The position numbers and the translations under genes were made by a program. A stretch of 20,490 nt of DNA from the NCBI RefSeq assembly GCF_023229695.1, contig NZ_JALNYS010000026.1, positions 1 to 20,490 of the forward strand, given 5' to 3'. Origin of the DNA: Sulfuricurvum sp. Lineage in GTDB: Bacteria > Campylobacterota > Campylobacteria > Campylobacterales > Sulfurimonadaceae. The notes under the pieces are model-generated. The model ran no database searches and had not been told where the DNA came from. It was given only the letters and a program-made list of their open reading frames with translations. Shown in pieces: positions 15,017 through 20,490 of this stretch; the first letter of the stretch is position 1, and each line of letters opens with the position of its first letter.

Positions 15017-15082
15017 GTCATTCCGTGCTACGACACGGAAGCAAATGCAAGAGATGGATCCCGTATCAAGTACGGGATGACA
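15016..15082. repeat. GTCATTCC...GGATGAC palindromic element
   Basis: An outer stem GTCAT (15017-15021) / ATGAC (15077-15081) encloses two hairpins: TTCCGTG-CTACGA-CACGGAA and TCCCGTA-TCAAG-TACGGGA. This cloverleaf-like form is a common intergenic repeat type in many bacterial genomes. It follows directly on repeat C2, which suggests that repeats have inserted into or next to one another. Confidence 0.75.
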
Positions 15083-15175
15083 AAATGTGTATATACAGTT
15101 AAAGATAGACGATATTACACTTGATTGTTGAATGGACAATGTGATAGTTTTTTCTAATAAGGAAAATAACTTGAA

Positions 15176-15203
15176 GTTTTGGTGGAGGAGTCCACCACCA
15201 AAC
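15176..15203. terminator. Hairpin downstream of hipT, possible terminator
   Basis: GTTTTGGTGGA pairs with TCCACCA..AAAC around a GGAG loop, with a two-base bulge (CC, 15198-15199). It lies 66 bp beyond the hipT stop. The minus strand has only a short, mixed T tract after it, so intrinsic termination is uncertain; it may simply be another small palindrome. Confidence 0.35.
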
Positions 15204-15268
15204 TAAACCGATCTTCATCCCTATTTTAGGAGAACTGTGCAGAGTTAAAAAAATAAATGTACTTACTT

Positions 15269-16330
15269 TTAACCTGCTGTAGTTTTCACCTCTTCTAAAT
15301 AGGCTTGAGCCAATGGCTTAATGACGGAATCAAACTCAAAACCATGTTGTGACATAGTGTAGCACAATCTTTTTTGAATTCTCTCCGTAAAATTAGTGAT
15401 ATACGCCATTTTACCACGCTCGCTCATAAATGATTCTATGATCATTTGCTCTGCCGTTTTCACATTCGAAAAAATATCTTGGTAAATTTTTATAAGACGC
15501 TTTGGAGGGATACCGATCATAATCCCAAACACCTCACAATCTTCCAAAGAATAAAAGCCTAAAGCCCCATAAGACTTTGTTTCATGATGAGTGAATAGAT
15601 CCAATCCCATCTCACCGAACTCTTCGTTGATGTGGTATTTGGTATAGAGGAGATCATAGTTAGGAGTAAAATCGAGATCCCGTCGCCCCTGGGGTCGATG
15701 AAGCGAAAAGTTTTTCAGATGCGCGTCACCGTTTCCGATAAGATAGTTAAAAATAACGCGACGATAAAAGTCCTCTATGGCACTCGAACTTGCCGCCATG
15801 ACCTCTTTCGCTCTCAGGGCAATCGCTTCATAACTCGAATCGTATTTATAGTTCGCACCGCCCGTCTCTTCACTCATCCCGATGATCGATGCGAAATCTT
15901 CCTGATCGAGCTTGGTTCCGTCTTTGGCATAATCAAATCGTTTTACGAGATATGCCATTTCGCCGTTACTGAAATGGATAATCGCATTTGCCGCTGTCGG
16001 GATTTTAAAAACTTGCTTGGAAAGCTGCATACTCAGATGTTCATTCGCAACAATATCTTCGGAGTGTTTTAACTGCGTTGCCGGGACAGGTTTTAAGATA
16101 AACTCCCCCTTATCGGTTGTCGGGACGAGATCGTTCCCCTCAAGCCGTAGAGAAATTTTGTCCTGAACACCGGAGATAGAGATGCGTGTCGCTTGGGATT
16201 GGCGGTACTCGTAAAATTCTTTTATATCGAATTTCAGATGATTGATATGACGCCCATTGAACAGCTCTTTTTTGCATTTCGGACAATACTCACCTGAAGC
16301 AATCGGCTTGAAGCATCCAAAACATTTCAT
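15269..16330 (-). CDS. hipT: HipT-type serine/threonine kinase toxin
   Basis: This 353-residue protein has the HipA kinase core but lacks the HipA N-terminal subdomain 1. It matches the short toxin of tripartite HipBST systems, where HipT phosphorylates tryptophanyl-tRNA synthetase in the characterised E. coli O127 case. Visible features are a SIS motif (S51-I-S53) in the Gly-rich loop before GVQDKIS, which is the autophosphorylation site in known HipT; a probable ATP lysine K80 in FILKP; the catalytic loop NYLIGNGDAHLKNFSL (D202, N207); and the metal-binding D226 in PNYDLLY. The N-terminus carries a CxxC...CxxC zinc-ribbon-like motif (CFGC, CPKC). It overlaps hipS by 4 bp (ATGA), giving translational coupling. 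The target here is not shown by the sequence. Confidence 0.88.
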   Translation of the reverse strand: MKCFGCFKPIASGEYCPKCKKELFNGRHINHLKFDIKEFYEYRQSQATRISISGVQDKISLRLEGNDLVPTTDKGEFILKPVPATQLKHSEDIVANEHLSMQLSKQVFKIPTAANAIIHFSNGEMAYLVKRFDYAKDGTKLDQEDFASIIGMSEETGGANYKYDSSYEAIALRAKEVMAASSSAIEDFYRRVIFNYLIGNGDAHLKNFSLHRPQGRRDLDFTPNYDLLYTKYHINEEFGEMGLDLFTHHETKSYGALGFYSLEDCEVFGIMIGIPPKRLIKIYQDIFSNVKTAEQMIIESFMSERGKMAYITNFTERIQKRLCYTMSQHGFEFDSVIKPLAQAYLEEVKTTAG

Positions 16331-16665
16331 GATTTATCCTCACTCTCTATGAGCTCTTTGATGGAGATTGATCCGATTGTATTGCTCATCGTCGTTTTCA
16401 GCAACCGTGTAAAAAGGTCATTCTCATCAATGCGGAGTGCTTTACATTGGATGGTTTTAGCACTTCCCTCTGCTAACATATTCGCGAAGAAGGGGAAAAG
16501 AACGGGTGAAATATAGCTCTCTGCTCGCAAAGGCAACCCTACCGAAATCGGGAGCGCCAATGGATCGTTTAAGTAGCCCTGATCGTAAATAAACTGATAT
16601 TCTCCATTCTCTTTCGATACGATCCCGACAAATCTTTCATTGCGAAACACTTCACCTTTTTGCAT
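16327..16665 (-). CDS. hipS: HipS-type antitoxin (HipA N-terminal subdomain)
   Basis: The 112-residue product matches the N-terminal subdomain 1 of HipA encoded as a separate gene. Supporting segments are VFRNERFVGIVSKENGEYQFIYDQGYL, PLALPISVGLPLR and FPFFANMLAEGSAK, corresponding to the HipA coupling region (normally PLS.SLPL followed by F..LLPEG). In the characterised HipBST system HipS, not HipB, neutralises the kinase. It begins 10 bp after the hipB stop, with AGGACAAG upstream, and ends overlapping the hipT start. The alternative, that a normal hipA has been split by a mutation, is less likely because the overlap is a clean ATGA and both parts have complete family lengths. Confidence 0.85.
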   Translation of the reverse strand: MQKGEVFRNERFVGIVSKENGEYQFIYDQGYLNDPLALPISVGLPLRAESYISPVLFPFFANMLAEGSAKTIQCKALRIDENDLFTRLLKTTMSNTIGSISIKELIESEDKS

Positions 16666-16675
16666 CTATCTTGTC

Positions 16676-16891
16676 CTATGCTTTTTCTTTAACACGCACT
16701 ACAATCTCTAATCCAAGCACATCGAGTATTTTTTCCAGATTGAGGAGCGAAATATTGCCTTTGGCATTTTCGAGCGTAGACAAAGTTGTTTTGCTAATCT
16801 GTGCATAATCACAAACCTGCTCTTGCTCCATATTGATTTCAGTCCGTCTGGATGCAATAGCACTTCCAATGAGTGAACGAATATCATCCAT
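16676..16891 (-). CDS. hipB: HipB-like helix-turn-helix regulator
   Basis: This 71-residue protein is a single XRE-type HTH domain: IGSAIASRRTEINMEQEQVCDYAQISKTTLSTLENAKGNISLLNLEKILDVLGL contains the Q-x-x-V/L-A...S...S-x-x-E pattern. In Hip systems HipB binds operators and represses its own operon, and in HipBST it augments HipS. The ATG at 16889-16891 has GGAG 6 nt upstream. It is the first gene of the three-gene operon hipB-hipS-hipT. Two copies of AATATATTGTAA (16907-16918 and 16968-16979) upstream are candidate operators. Confidence 0.88.
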   Translation of the reverse strand: MDDIRSLIGSAIASRRTEINMEQEQVCDYAQISKTTLSTLENAKGNISLLNLEKILDVLGLEIVVRVKEKA

Positions 16892-16906
16892 AGAGGCTCC
16901 AGTGTT

Positions 16907-16979
16907 AATATATTGTAAGTATAGCAGTGATTAGGAGATTTATGGTCAATAAAATAGCTATATTTTCAATATATTGTAA
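16907..16979 (-). promoter_or_regulatory. hip operon promoter with two direct repeats (candidate HipB operators)
   Basis: On the minus strand an extended -10 (TGC-TATACT; TATACT at 16918-16923) lies 26 bp upstream of the hipB ATG. TTGACC (16944-16949) is the nearest -35; the 20-bp spacer is long, or TGCTAT at 17 bp may serve. The 12-bp sequence AATATATTGTAA occurs twice, at 16907-16918 just after the -10 and at 16968-16979 upstream of the -35, spaced 61 bp (about six helical turns). Each contains the palindrome AATATATT. Placement on both sides of the promoter suits repression by a DNA-looping or dimerising HipB. Confidence 0.45.
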
Positions 16980-17054
16980 ATGTAAATGAAAAAGGCACCT
17001 AAACTCCTTAAATCTTTATAAACTTTCCAGAATCTATTTATTGAGTTGTATCCC

Positions 17055-17297
17055 CTAAATGGGGATTGAATTGAGGGGCATGATTTTTCGATAAAAATCA
17101 TTCTCTTCCTTTCTCAATGCATTAATAACTGAGAAGTCATGAGTGAAGCCTGATTCAATTGCGATACGAACTTCGGACAATAAATAAATACTAACCCGAT
17201 CTCTCTTCCCCGTATTTACGGGGGTTTTCATCCTCTTACAAGCAAAAATAGAAACCGTAGAAAACATCGCACATAGTCCCTCAAAAAATATTCGCAT
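17055..17297 (-). CDS. Doubtful small open frame
   Basis: An open frame of 80 residues begins at an ATG (17295-17297). An internal ATG at 17229-17231 would give 58 residues, starting MKTPVNTGKRDRVSIYLLSE. I do not recognise the protein. The C-terminal part looks amphipathic and protein-like (charged helices), but neither start has a well-spaced ribosome site, and a perfect 7-bp palindrome (17208-17223) lies inside it. It may be a real small gene, a remnant of one, or chance. Confidence 0.25.
   Translation of the reverse strand: MRIFFEGLCAMFSTVSIFACKRMKTPVNTGKRDRVSIYLLSEVRIAIESGFTHDFSVINALRKEENDFYRKIMPLNSIPI
17208..17228 (+). terminator. Small hairpin followed by TTTT
   Basis: CCCCGTA-TT-TACGGGG (17208-17223) is a perfect palindrome with a 2-nt loop, followed by GTTTT. 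It has the form of a weak intrinsic terminator for rightward transcription, but no rightward gene lies just upstream. Its CCCGTA/TACGGG arms resemble those of the palindromes at 10735 and 15060, so it may be a minimal relic of such a repeat. Confidence 0.3.
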
Positions 17298-17511
17298 CAC
17301 AAGTTCAAAATGGTTGATAGGCTTTTGTTTTTAAACATATACATGTGAAAAATCGGTGGAGCTCAGATCTACCTACGGGAAAATCACACCATCGCAATCA
17401 AAAGAGCCGAGGTTCAGCGCAACTCGTCAAAAACGTAGATTGACTTAACAACTTGCCGGACGGCGGCTTAATCCGTTCATTATATTTTTATGAATTAGAG
17501 GAAAAAAATTT

Positions 17512-18432
17512 ATGCGTGGGAGTGTTTATTTTCAATCGGCGGAATTGTTAAAAATTTTGTTTGTAGCCGGAGCAAAAAAAACGGAGCGGATCGATCCAAA
17601 GCATCCATACTGGAACAAAATATCATCATACGGGACTGCCTCGACTTATCGCGCCGCTTGGGAGAATTTTTTTCATTATTTACGCGAACATTGGTCAATA
17701 AAAGATCCCGAAATTATCACCGGTGATATGGTCGGTTCTTATATGGATTTCAAAGTTTTAAATCACCCAAGTAAACAATATTTGGAGAAGCTCAGCGCAT
17801 CCATGGGAGCTCTGGAAAGAGCATTAAAATTTTATACTCAAAACAAATATGGCGTAGCAAAAGAATACGATTTTTCAGTGCGCCAATTTATCTTAAATGA
17901 GTCAAGAAATTTAGATCTTGTCGCAGACAATTATCACAATCGAGCGTATGAAAATCCAGAACTTTTGATCGAATCACTATCCGAACCTTTACATCGTTTA
18001 GCAGCAAAAACTCAACTAAGCGGAGGCTGTAGACTCGAAGGGGTGAGCCTAATAAAAATTGATCAATTGCGGGGTATTCAATTTGATCCAATCACCTCTA
18101 CAAATAAAACCGCAGTTTTTACGAAAGAGAAGGGAGGCAAGGGATCAGACATATTAATTTCGCATGAAATTTATGCAGAACTTTTAGAACATATTTCTAT
18201 TCACAAGCACTTTAAAATTGATCGTCAAAAATATTCAACCGATATTCGTGAAACCTGCAAAAAATTAGGTATTCCAGCCGAAGGTTCACATGCATTCAGG
18301 TGGAATTTTGCGAAGCGTCGTATGATGGAATACACTCATGCCGGTTATACTTATGAGCAAAGCCTTCAAGCGATTAGCTGGGAACTTAAACATAATCGCG
18401 CCTCGATCAGTGAACACTATTTAGGCGGATAG
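17512..18432 (+). CDS. Tyrosine recombinase (site-specific integrase)
   Basis: The 306-residue protein has the catalytic set of tyrosine recombinases: R174 in GGCRLEGVSL, K210 in EKGGKGSDIL, H260 and R263 in GSHAFRWNFAKRR, H294 in WELKHNRASIS, and nucleophile Y303 in SEHYLGG near the C-terminus. The N-terminal half (TYRAAWENFFHYLREHW) is a SAM-like core-binding domain. The ATG at 17512 follows AGAGGA. The domain appears complete, so the enzyme may be active. It is more A/T-rich than the leftward operon and converges on the primase-helicase gene with 25 bp between stops. Whether it moves the hip operon, the primase-helicase or something outside the window cannot be told; no att repeats were identified. 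Confidence 0.85.
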   Translation: MRGSVYFQSAELLKILFVAGAKKTERIDPKHPYWNKISSYGTASTYRAAWENFFHYLREHWSIKDPEIITGDMVGSYMDFKVLNHPSKQYLEKLSASMGALERALKFYTQNKYGVAKEYDFSVRQFILNESRNLDLVADNYHNRAYENPELLIESLSEPLHRLAAKTQLSGGCRLEGVSLIKIDQLRGIQFDPITSTNKTAVFTKEKGGKGSDILISHEIYAELLEHISIHKHFKIDRQKYSTDIRETCKKLGIPAEGSHAFRWNFAKRRMMEYTHAGYTYEQSLQAISWELKHNRASISEHYLGG

Positions 18433-18457
18433 TTTCTCAATATAAAGTGCCATTATT

Positions 18458-20490
18458 TTAAACGAATAAACCTGTCCCAAAAAATGACAATTTTTCTTGA
18501 ACCGAATACCCCATCTTCTTATACCCTTTGAGCCGTTTTGTAAAACTGCTTTTGAGCAGCGGCACTTCATGATCGATAAAATCGATGGCTAAACACTCCT
18601 GTCCTTGTCGGCCGATTCGTCCGAGATACTGAACCATACGTTCATCATAGGATATCGGCATCGTAAAGACAACCGTATCCAAATGACCGATATCGATCCC
18701 TTCACCGATATAACTGCTGGTGGAGAGAATGATCGAGGCATCGGGGGTTTGGGCGAACTGTTCGCGTTTCATTTTCGTTCCCATCGCCCCATAGAGTAAT
18801 AGTGCGTCAATATTCTCTTGTTTGAGGCGATGCCACAAATGATTTAGATGCTCGATCCGCTCACTAAGTACCAATACTTTTCTATGTCTGAGTGTTTTAA
18901 TCTCATCGATAATCAGTTGATTACGGTCATTGTCTTCACTCAGCTCACCTAGAATCATGGAAAAGTGACCCAGTAAAGTCTCATATTGAGTCGGAACTGT
19001 TTTGAGGTGATGTCGTTGGGTGGTTGACTTTTTGATCTCATGGACAATCTCGCCACATTGCAGACGCATGATCGCTTCCATACCGTCTTTACGTTTAGGG
19101 GTGGCACTTAGACCAACGACATATTTGCCTTTAAACCGTTTCAGTGGTATTTCAAACGATACGGCAGGAATATGATGCGCTTCATCGATAATGATTTGTG
19201 AATATTCCTCTATCAATTCGGGACGGTTTTTGAGTGATTGAAGGGTAGCTACATCTAACGAACCATTCAGAGAGTTTTTCCCTTTCCCTAAAAGTCCGAT
19301 AGTTTTGCCGTCAATAGAGAAATAACTCATAAGTCTCTCTTTCCACTGATCGATGAGCGCCGTTTTATTGACAAGAATGAGAGTTTTTACACTTCGTGCT
19401 GCAATAATTGCCGAGGCTACCGCTGTTTTTCCAAATCCGGGCGGAGCGATAAGGAGCGCGTAATCATAATACATCAGGGAATTAAAGACATCAACTTGCT
19501 GTGGTCGTAGTTCCAATACCAATGGTGGAGTTACTGTTTTTTCGAGAAGGCGTTTGTCTTGAAACTCCAATTTGATTTTATGTTTCACTCCCAATCGGCG
19601 TAACGGTTCCAGAAGACCTCTCGGTAAAACGATGTAGCGTTCATTCAGATCATAGGTCGAAACAATACGCGGTGTATTGAACGTGGAGAGTCGTTGTTTC
19701 TGGCGCATGAAGAATTCTGGGTTATAGAACGATGCCATCCGCTTCAACAGGTTTAGGAACGATTTGCTTAACCCTTCAAATTCAACATAAATCGAGTCGT
19801 GCAATACCAGCTTGAGCCGCTTTGGAGGGGAGAGTTTAACCTTTTCAATTTCCCACGGCATTAATGTTTCTTCTGCTCCTAAGGATTGAGCATACGTTTG
19901 AATCAATGCACTGAGCCGAGAAGGGGTAATTTTGGAAACACCGCTCAAATAGCTCCATTGATCGCTGTATGGCTGGAGGGTATCAATATCGACAAATACC
20001 GTTTTGCCTTCGTTGCGTGAACCGTAATGGAGTGGAAGAGCGATTAAGTTACCCAATCCATCATAAGGGACGTAATCTTGGTTTGGAAAGAGGCGATCAA
20101 AGCTTTTCATATCGATCCCGTCACTGTGATCCATCGCTTTGGTAATGATCAGGTCACCCAATATACGTGCATCTCGTGCTCGGACGTTGTGAGAAAAGAA
20201 AAACCAGATATGGATACCGTTGCCCGATTTAGAGATTTCAAATGACGGGGTTACTCCCATTTCGAGGCATACGGTATTGATTGCTCTAGCGTCATTTAGA
20301 AAGCTCGATTTATCCAAATCTATAGCGAGGAACGAACAAAAGGATTGATCTTTCACCGCATAGGTACCGATACGGACTTTACCCTCAAGATGCGATTGTA
20401 TTACGGCATCGGTGAGAGGAAGATAATCGTTTCCTTGAAAGGTAGCCGTTTTTGGAAAATACCCTTTCTTTAGTCCATCACCGCTGATCC
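18458..20490 (-). CDS. TOTE-type primase-helicase (5' end outside window)
   Basis: The frame is open to the right edge, so the start is missing. The edge-proximal part encodes YLPLTDAVIQSHLEGKVRIG followed by CSFLAIDLDKS, the DxD of an archaeo-eukaryotic primase. SKSGNGIHIWFFF then supplies the GxGxHxW histidine motif; this order is that of the primase in TOTE conflict systems. A superfamily 2 helicase follows: Walker A APPGFGKTA, IIIDEAHHI, GLSATPKRKD and the motif VI QYLGRIGRQGQ. TOTE proteins are proposed to act in conflict with invading DNA. No nuclease domain is visible in the part seen. A GTG at 20354-20356 could be mistaken for the start, but the primase sequence continues upstream of it. 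Counterparts may lie to the right of the window. Confidence 0.8.
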   Translation of the reverse strand, partial: ISGDGLKKGYFPKTATFQGNDYLPLTDAVIQSHLEGKVRIGTYAVKDQSFCSFLAIDLDKSSFLNDARAINTVCLEMGVTPSFEISKSGNGIHIWFFFSHNVRARDARILGDLIITKAMDHSDGIDMKSFDRLFPNQDYVPYDGLGNLIALPLHYGSRNEGKTVFVDIDTLQPYSDQWSYLSGVSKITPSRLSALIQTYAQSLGAEETLMPWEIEKVKLSPPKRLKLVLHDSIYVEFEGLSKSFLNLLKRMASFYNPEFFMRQKQRLSTFNTPRIVSTYDLNERYIVLPRGLLEPLRRLGVKHKIKLEFQDKRLLEKTVTPPLVLELRPQQVDVFNSLMYYDYALLIAPPGFGKTAVASAIIAARSVKTLILVNKTALIDQWKERLMSYFSIDGKTIGLLGKGKNSLNGSLDVATLQSLKNRPELIEEYSQIIIDEAHHIPAVSFEIPLKRFKGKYVVGLSATPKRKDGMEAIMRLQCGEIVHEIKKSTTQRHHLKTVPTQYETLLGHFSMILGELSEDNDRNQLIIDEIKTLRHRKVLVLSERIEHLNHLWHRLKQENIDALLLYGAMGTKMKREQFAQTPDASIILSTSSYIGEGIDIGHLDTVVFTMPISYDERMVQYLGRIGRQGQECLAIDFIDHEVPLLKSSFTKRLKGYKKMGYSVQEKLSFFGTGLFV

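Larger units (their letters stand above)
14741..15268. other. Repeat-filled intergenic region
   Basis: These 528 bp between the histidine kinase and hipT hold no convincing gene. They contain repeat C2 with its inserted 36-bp array (14763-15016), the GTCATTCC palindrome (15016-15082), then an A/T-rich stretch with one stable hairpin (15176-15203). The small open frame at 14415-14993 is an artefact of the repeats and the antisense of the kinase. Confidence 0.75.
16892..17511. other. Intergenic region between hipB and the recombinase gene
   Basis: This 620-bp A/T-rich gap separates two divergent units. It holds the hip promoter and operator candidates (16907-16979), a small hairpin ATCCCC-TAAAT-GGGGAT (17050-17066), a doubtful short frame (17055-17297), a hairpin followed by TTTT (17208-17228) and the recombinase leader. 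An ATCTAC/GTAGAT inverted pair lies at about 17369 and 17439. No tRNA is seen that could serve as an attachment site. Confidence 0.65.

Noticed and set aside
16327..16665. hipA broken by a frameshift into two pieces
   Set aside because: The two parts match the lengths of HipS and HipT, overlap by a clean ATGA, and hipT has its own zinc-ribbon N-terminus and SIS motif, so a tripartite system fits better.
17440..17486. Possible integron attC-like site before the tyrosine recombinase (ACTTAAC ... GCCGGACGGCGGCTTAA)
   Set aside because: The left end fits RYYYAAC, but the expected GTTRRRY at the right end is absent (GTTCATT), and the recombinase is not clearly an IntI type.

Overview
The window looks like chromosome of a Campylobacterota (epsilonproteobacterial) bacterium of the Sulfurimonas/Sulfuricurvum kind. 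This is an inference from overall protein character, moderate GC content, and a consensus promoter followed by an rRNA-type leader at the left edge. No database search was possible.

Positions 1-116 appear to hold the start of a leftward rRNA operon: a perfect TTGACA-17-TATAAT promoter followed by a boxA-like leader. From 10539 down to 150 runs a tightly packed leftward block of six genes. The first three encode a transglutaminase-like/DUF2126 protein, a circularly permuted ATP-grasp/alpha-E fusion and a second transglutaminase-like protein. This set is widespread and predicted to make or modify peptides, but its product is unknown. They are followed by a secreted DsbC/thioredoxin-like protein, an RND/MMPL-type membrane transporter and an HDOD protein.

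The middle of the window (10846-14740) is a metallo-beta-lactamase-fold protein resembling class II cyclic-nucleotide phosphodiesterases, a PhnA/YjdM-family zinc-ribbon protein, and a large hybrid histidine kinase with REC-PAS-HisKA-HATPase-REC-Hpt domains.

The right part is accessory in character. It holds a tripartite HipBST-type toxin-antitoxin operon (hipB, hipS, hipT; 16891 down to 15269), a tyrosine recombinase (17512-18432) and, converging on it, a primase-helicase of the TOTE conflict-system type that runs off the right edge.

The most unusual signal is a set of structured palindromic repeats between and inside these genes. A 129-bp multi-hairpin element occurs twice (3532-3660 and 11688-11816), differing at only a few bases. 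One copy has inserted in frame into the signal-peptide region of the DsbC-like gene and is flanked by an exact 6-bp direct repeat. Excising it plus one repeat restores a normal-looking signal peptide. The other copy sits just upstream of the PhnA gene. A second family (about 150 bp) occurs at 10663-10816 and 14763-15016. Its first copy carries a good promoter for the phosphodiesterase-like gene at its right end. Its second copy is interrupted by three 36-bp tandem repeats and is followed directly by a third kind of palindrome (GTCATTCC...GGATGAC).
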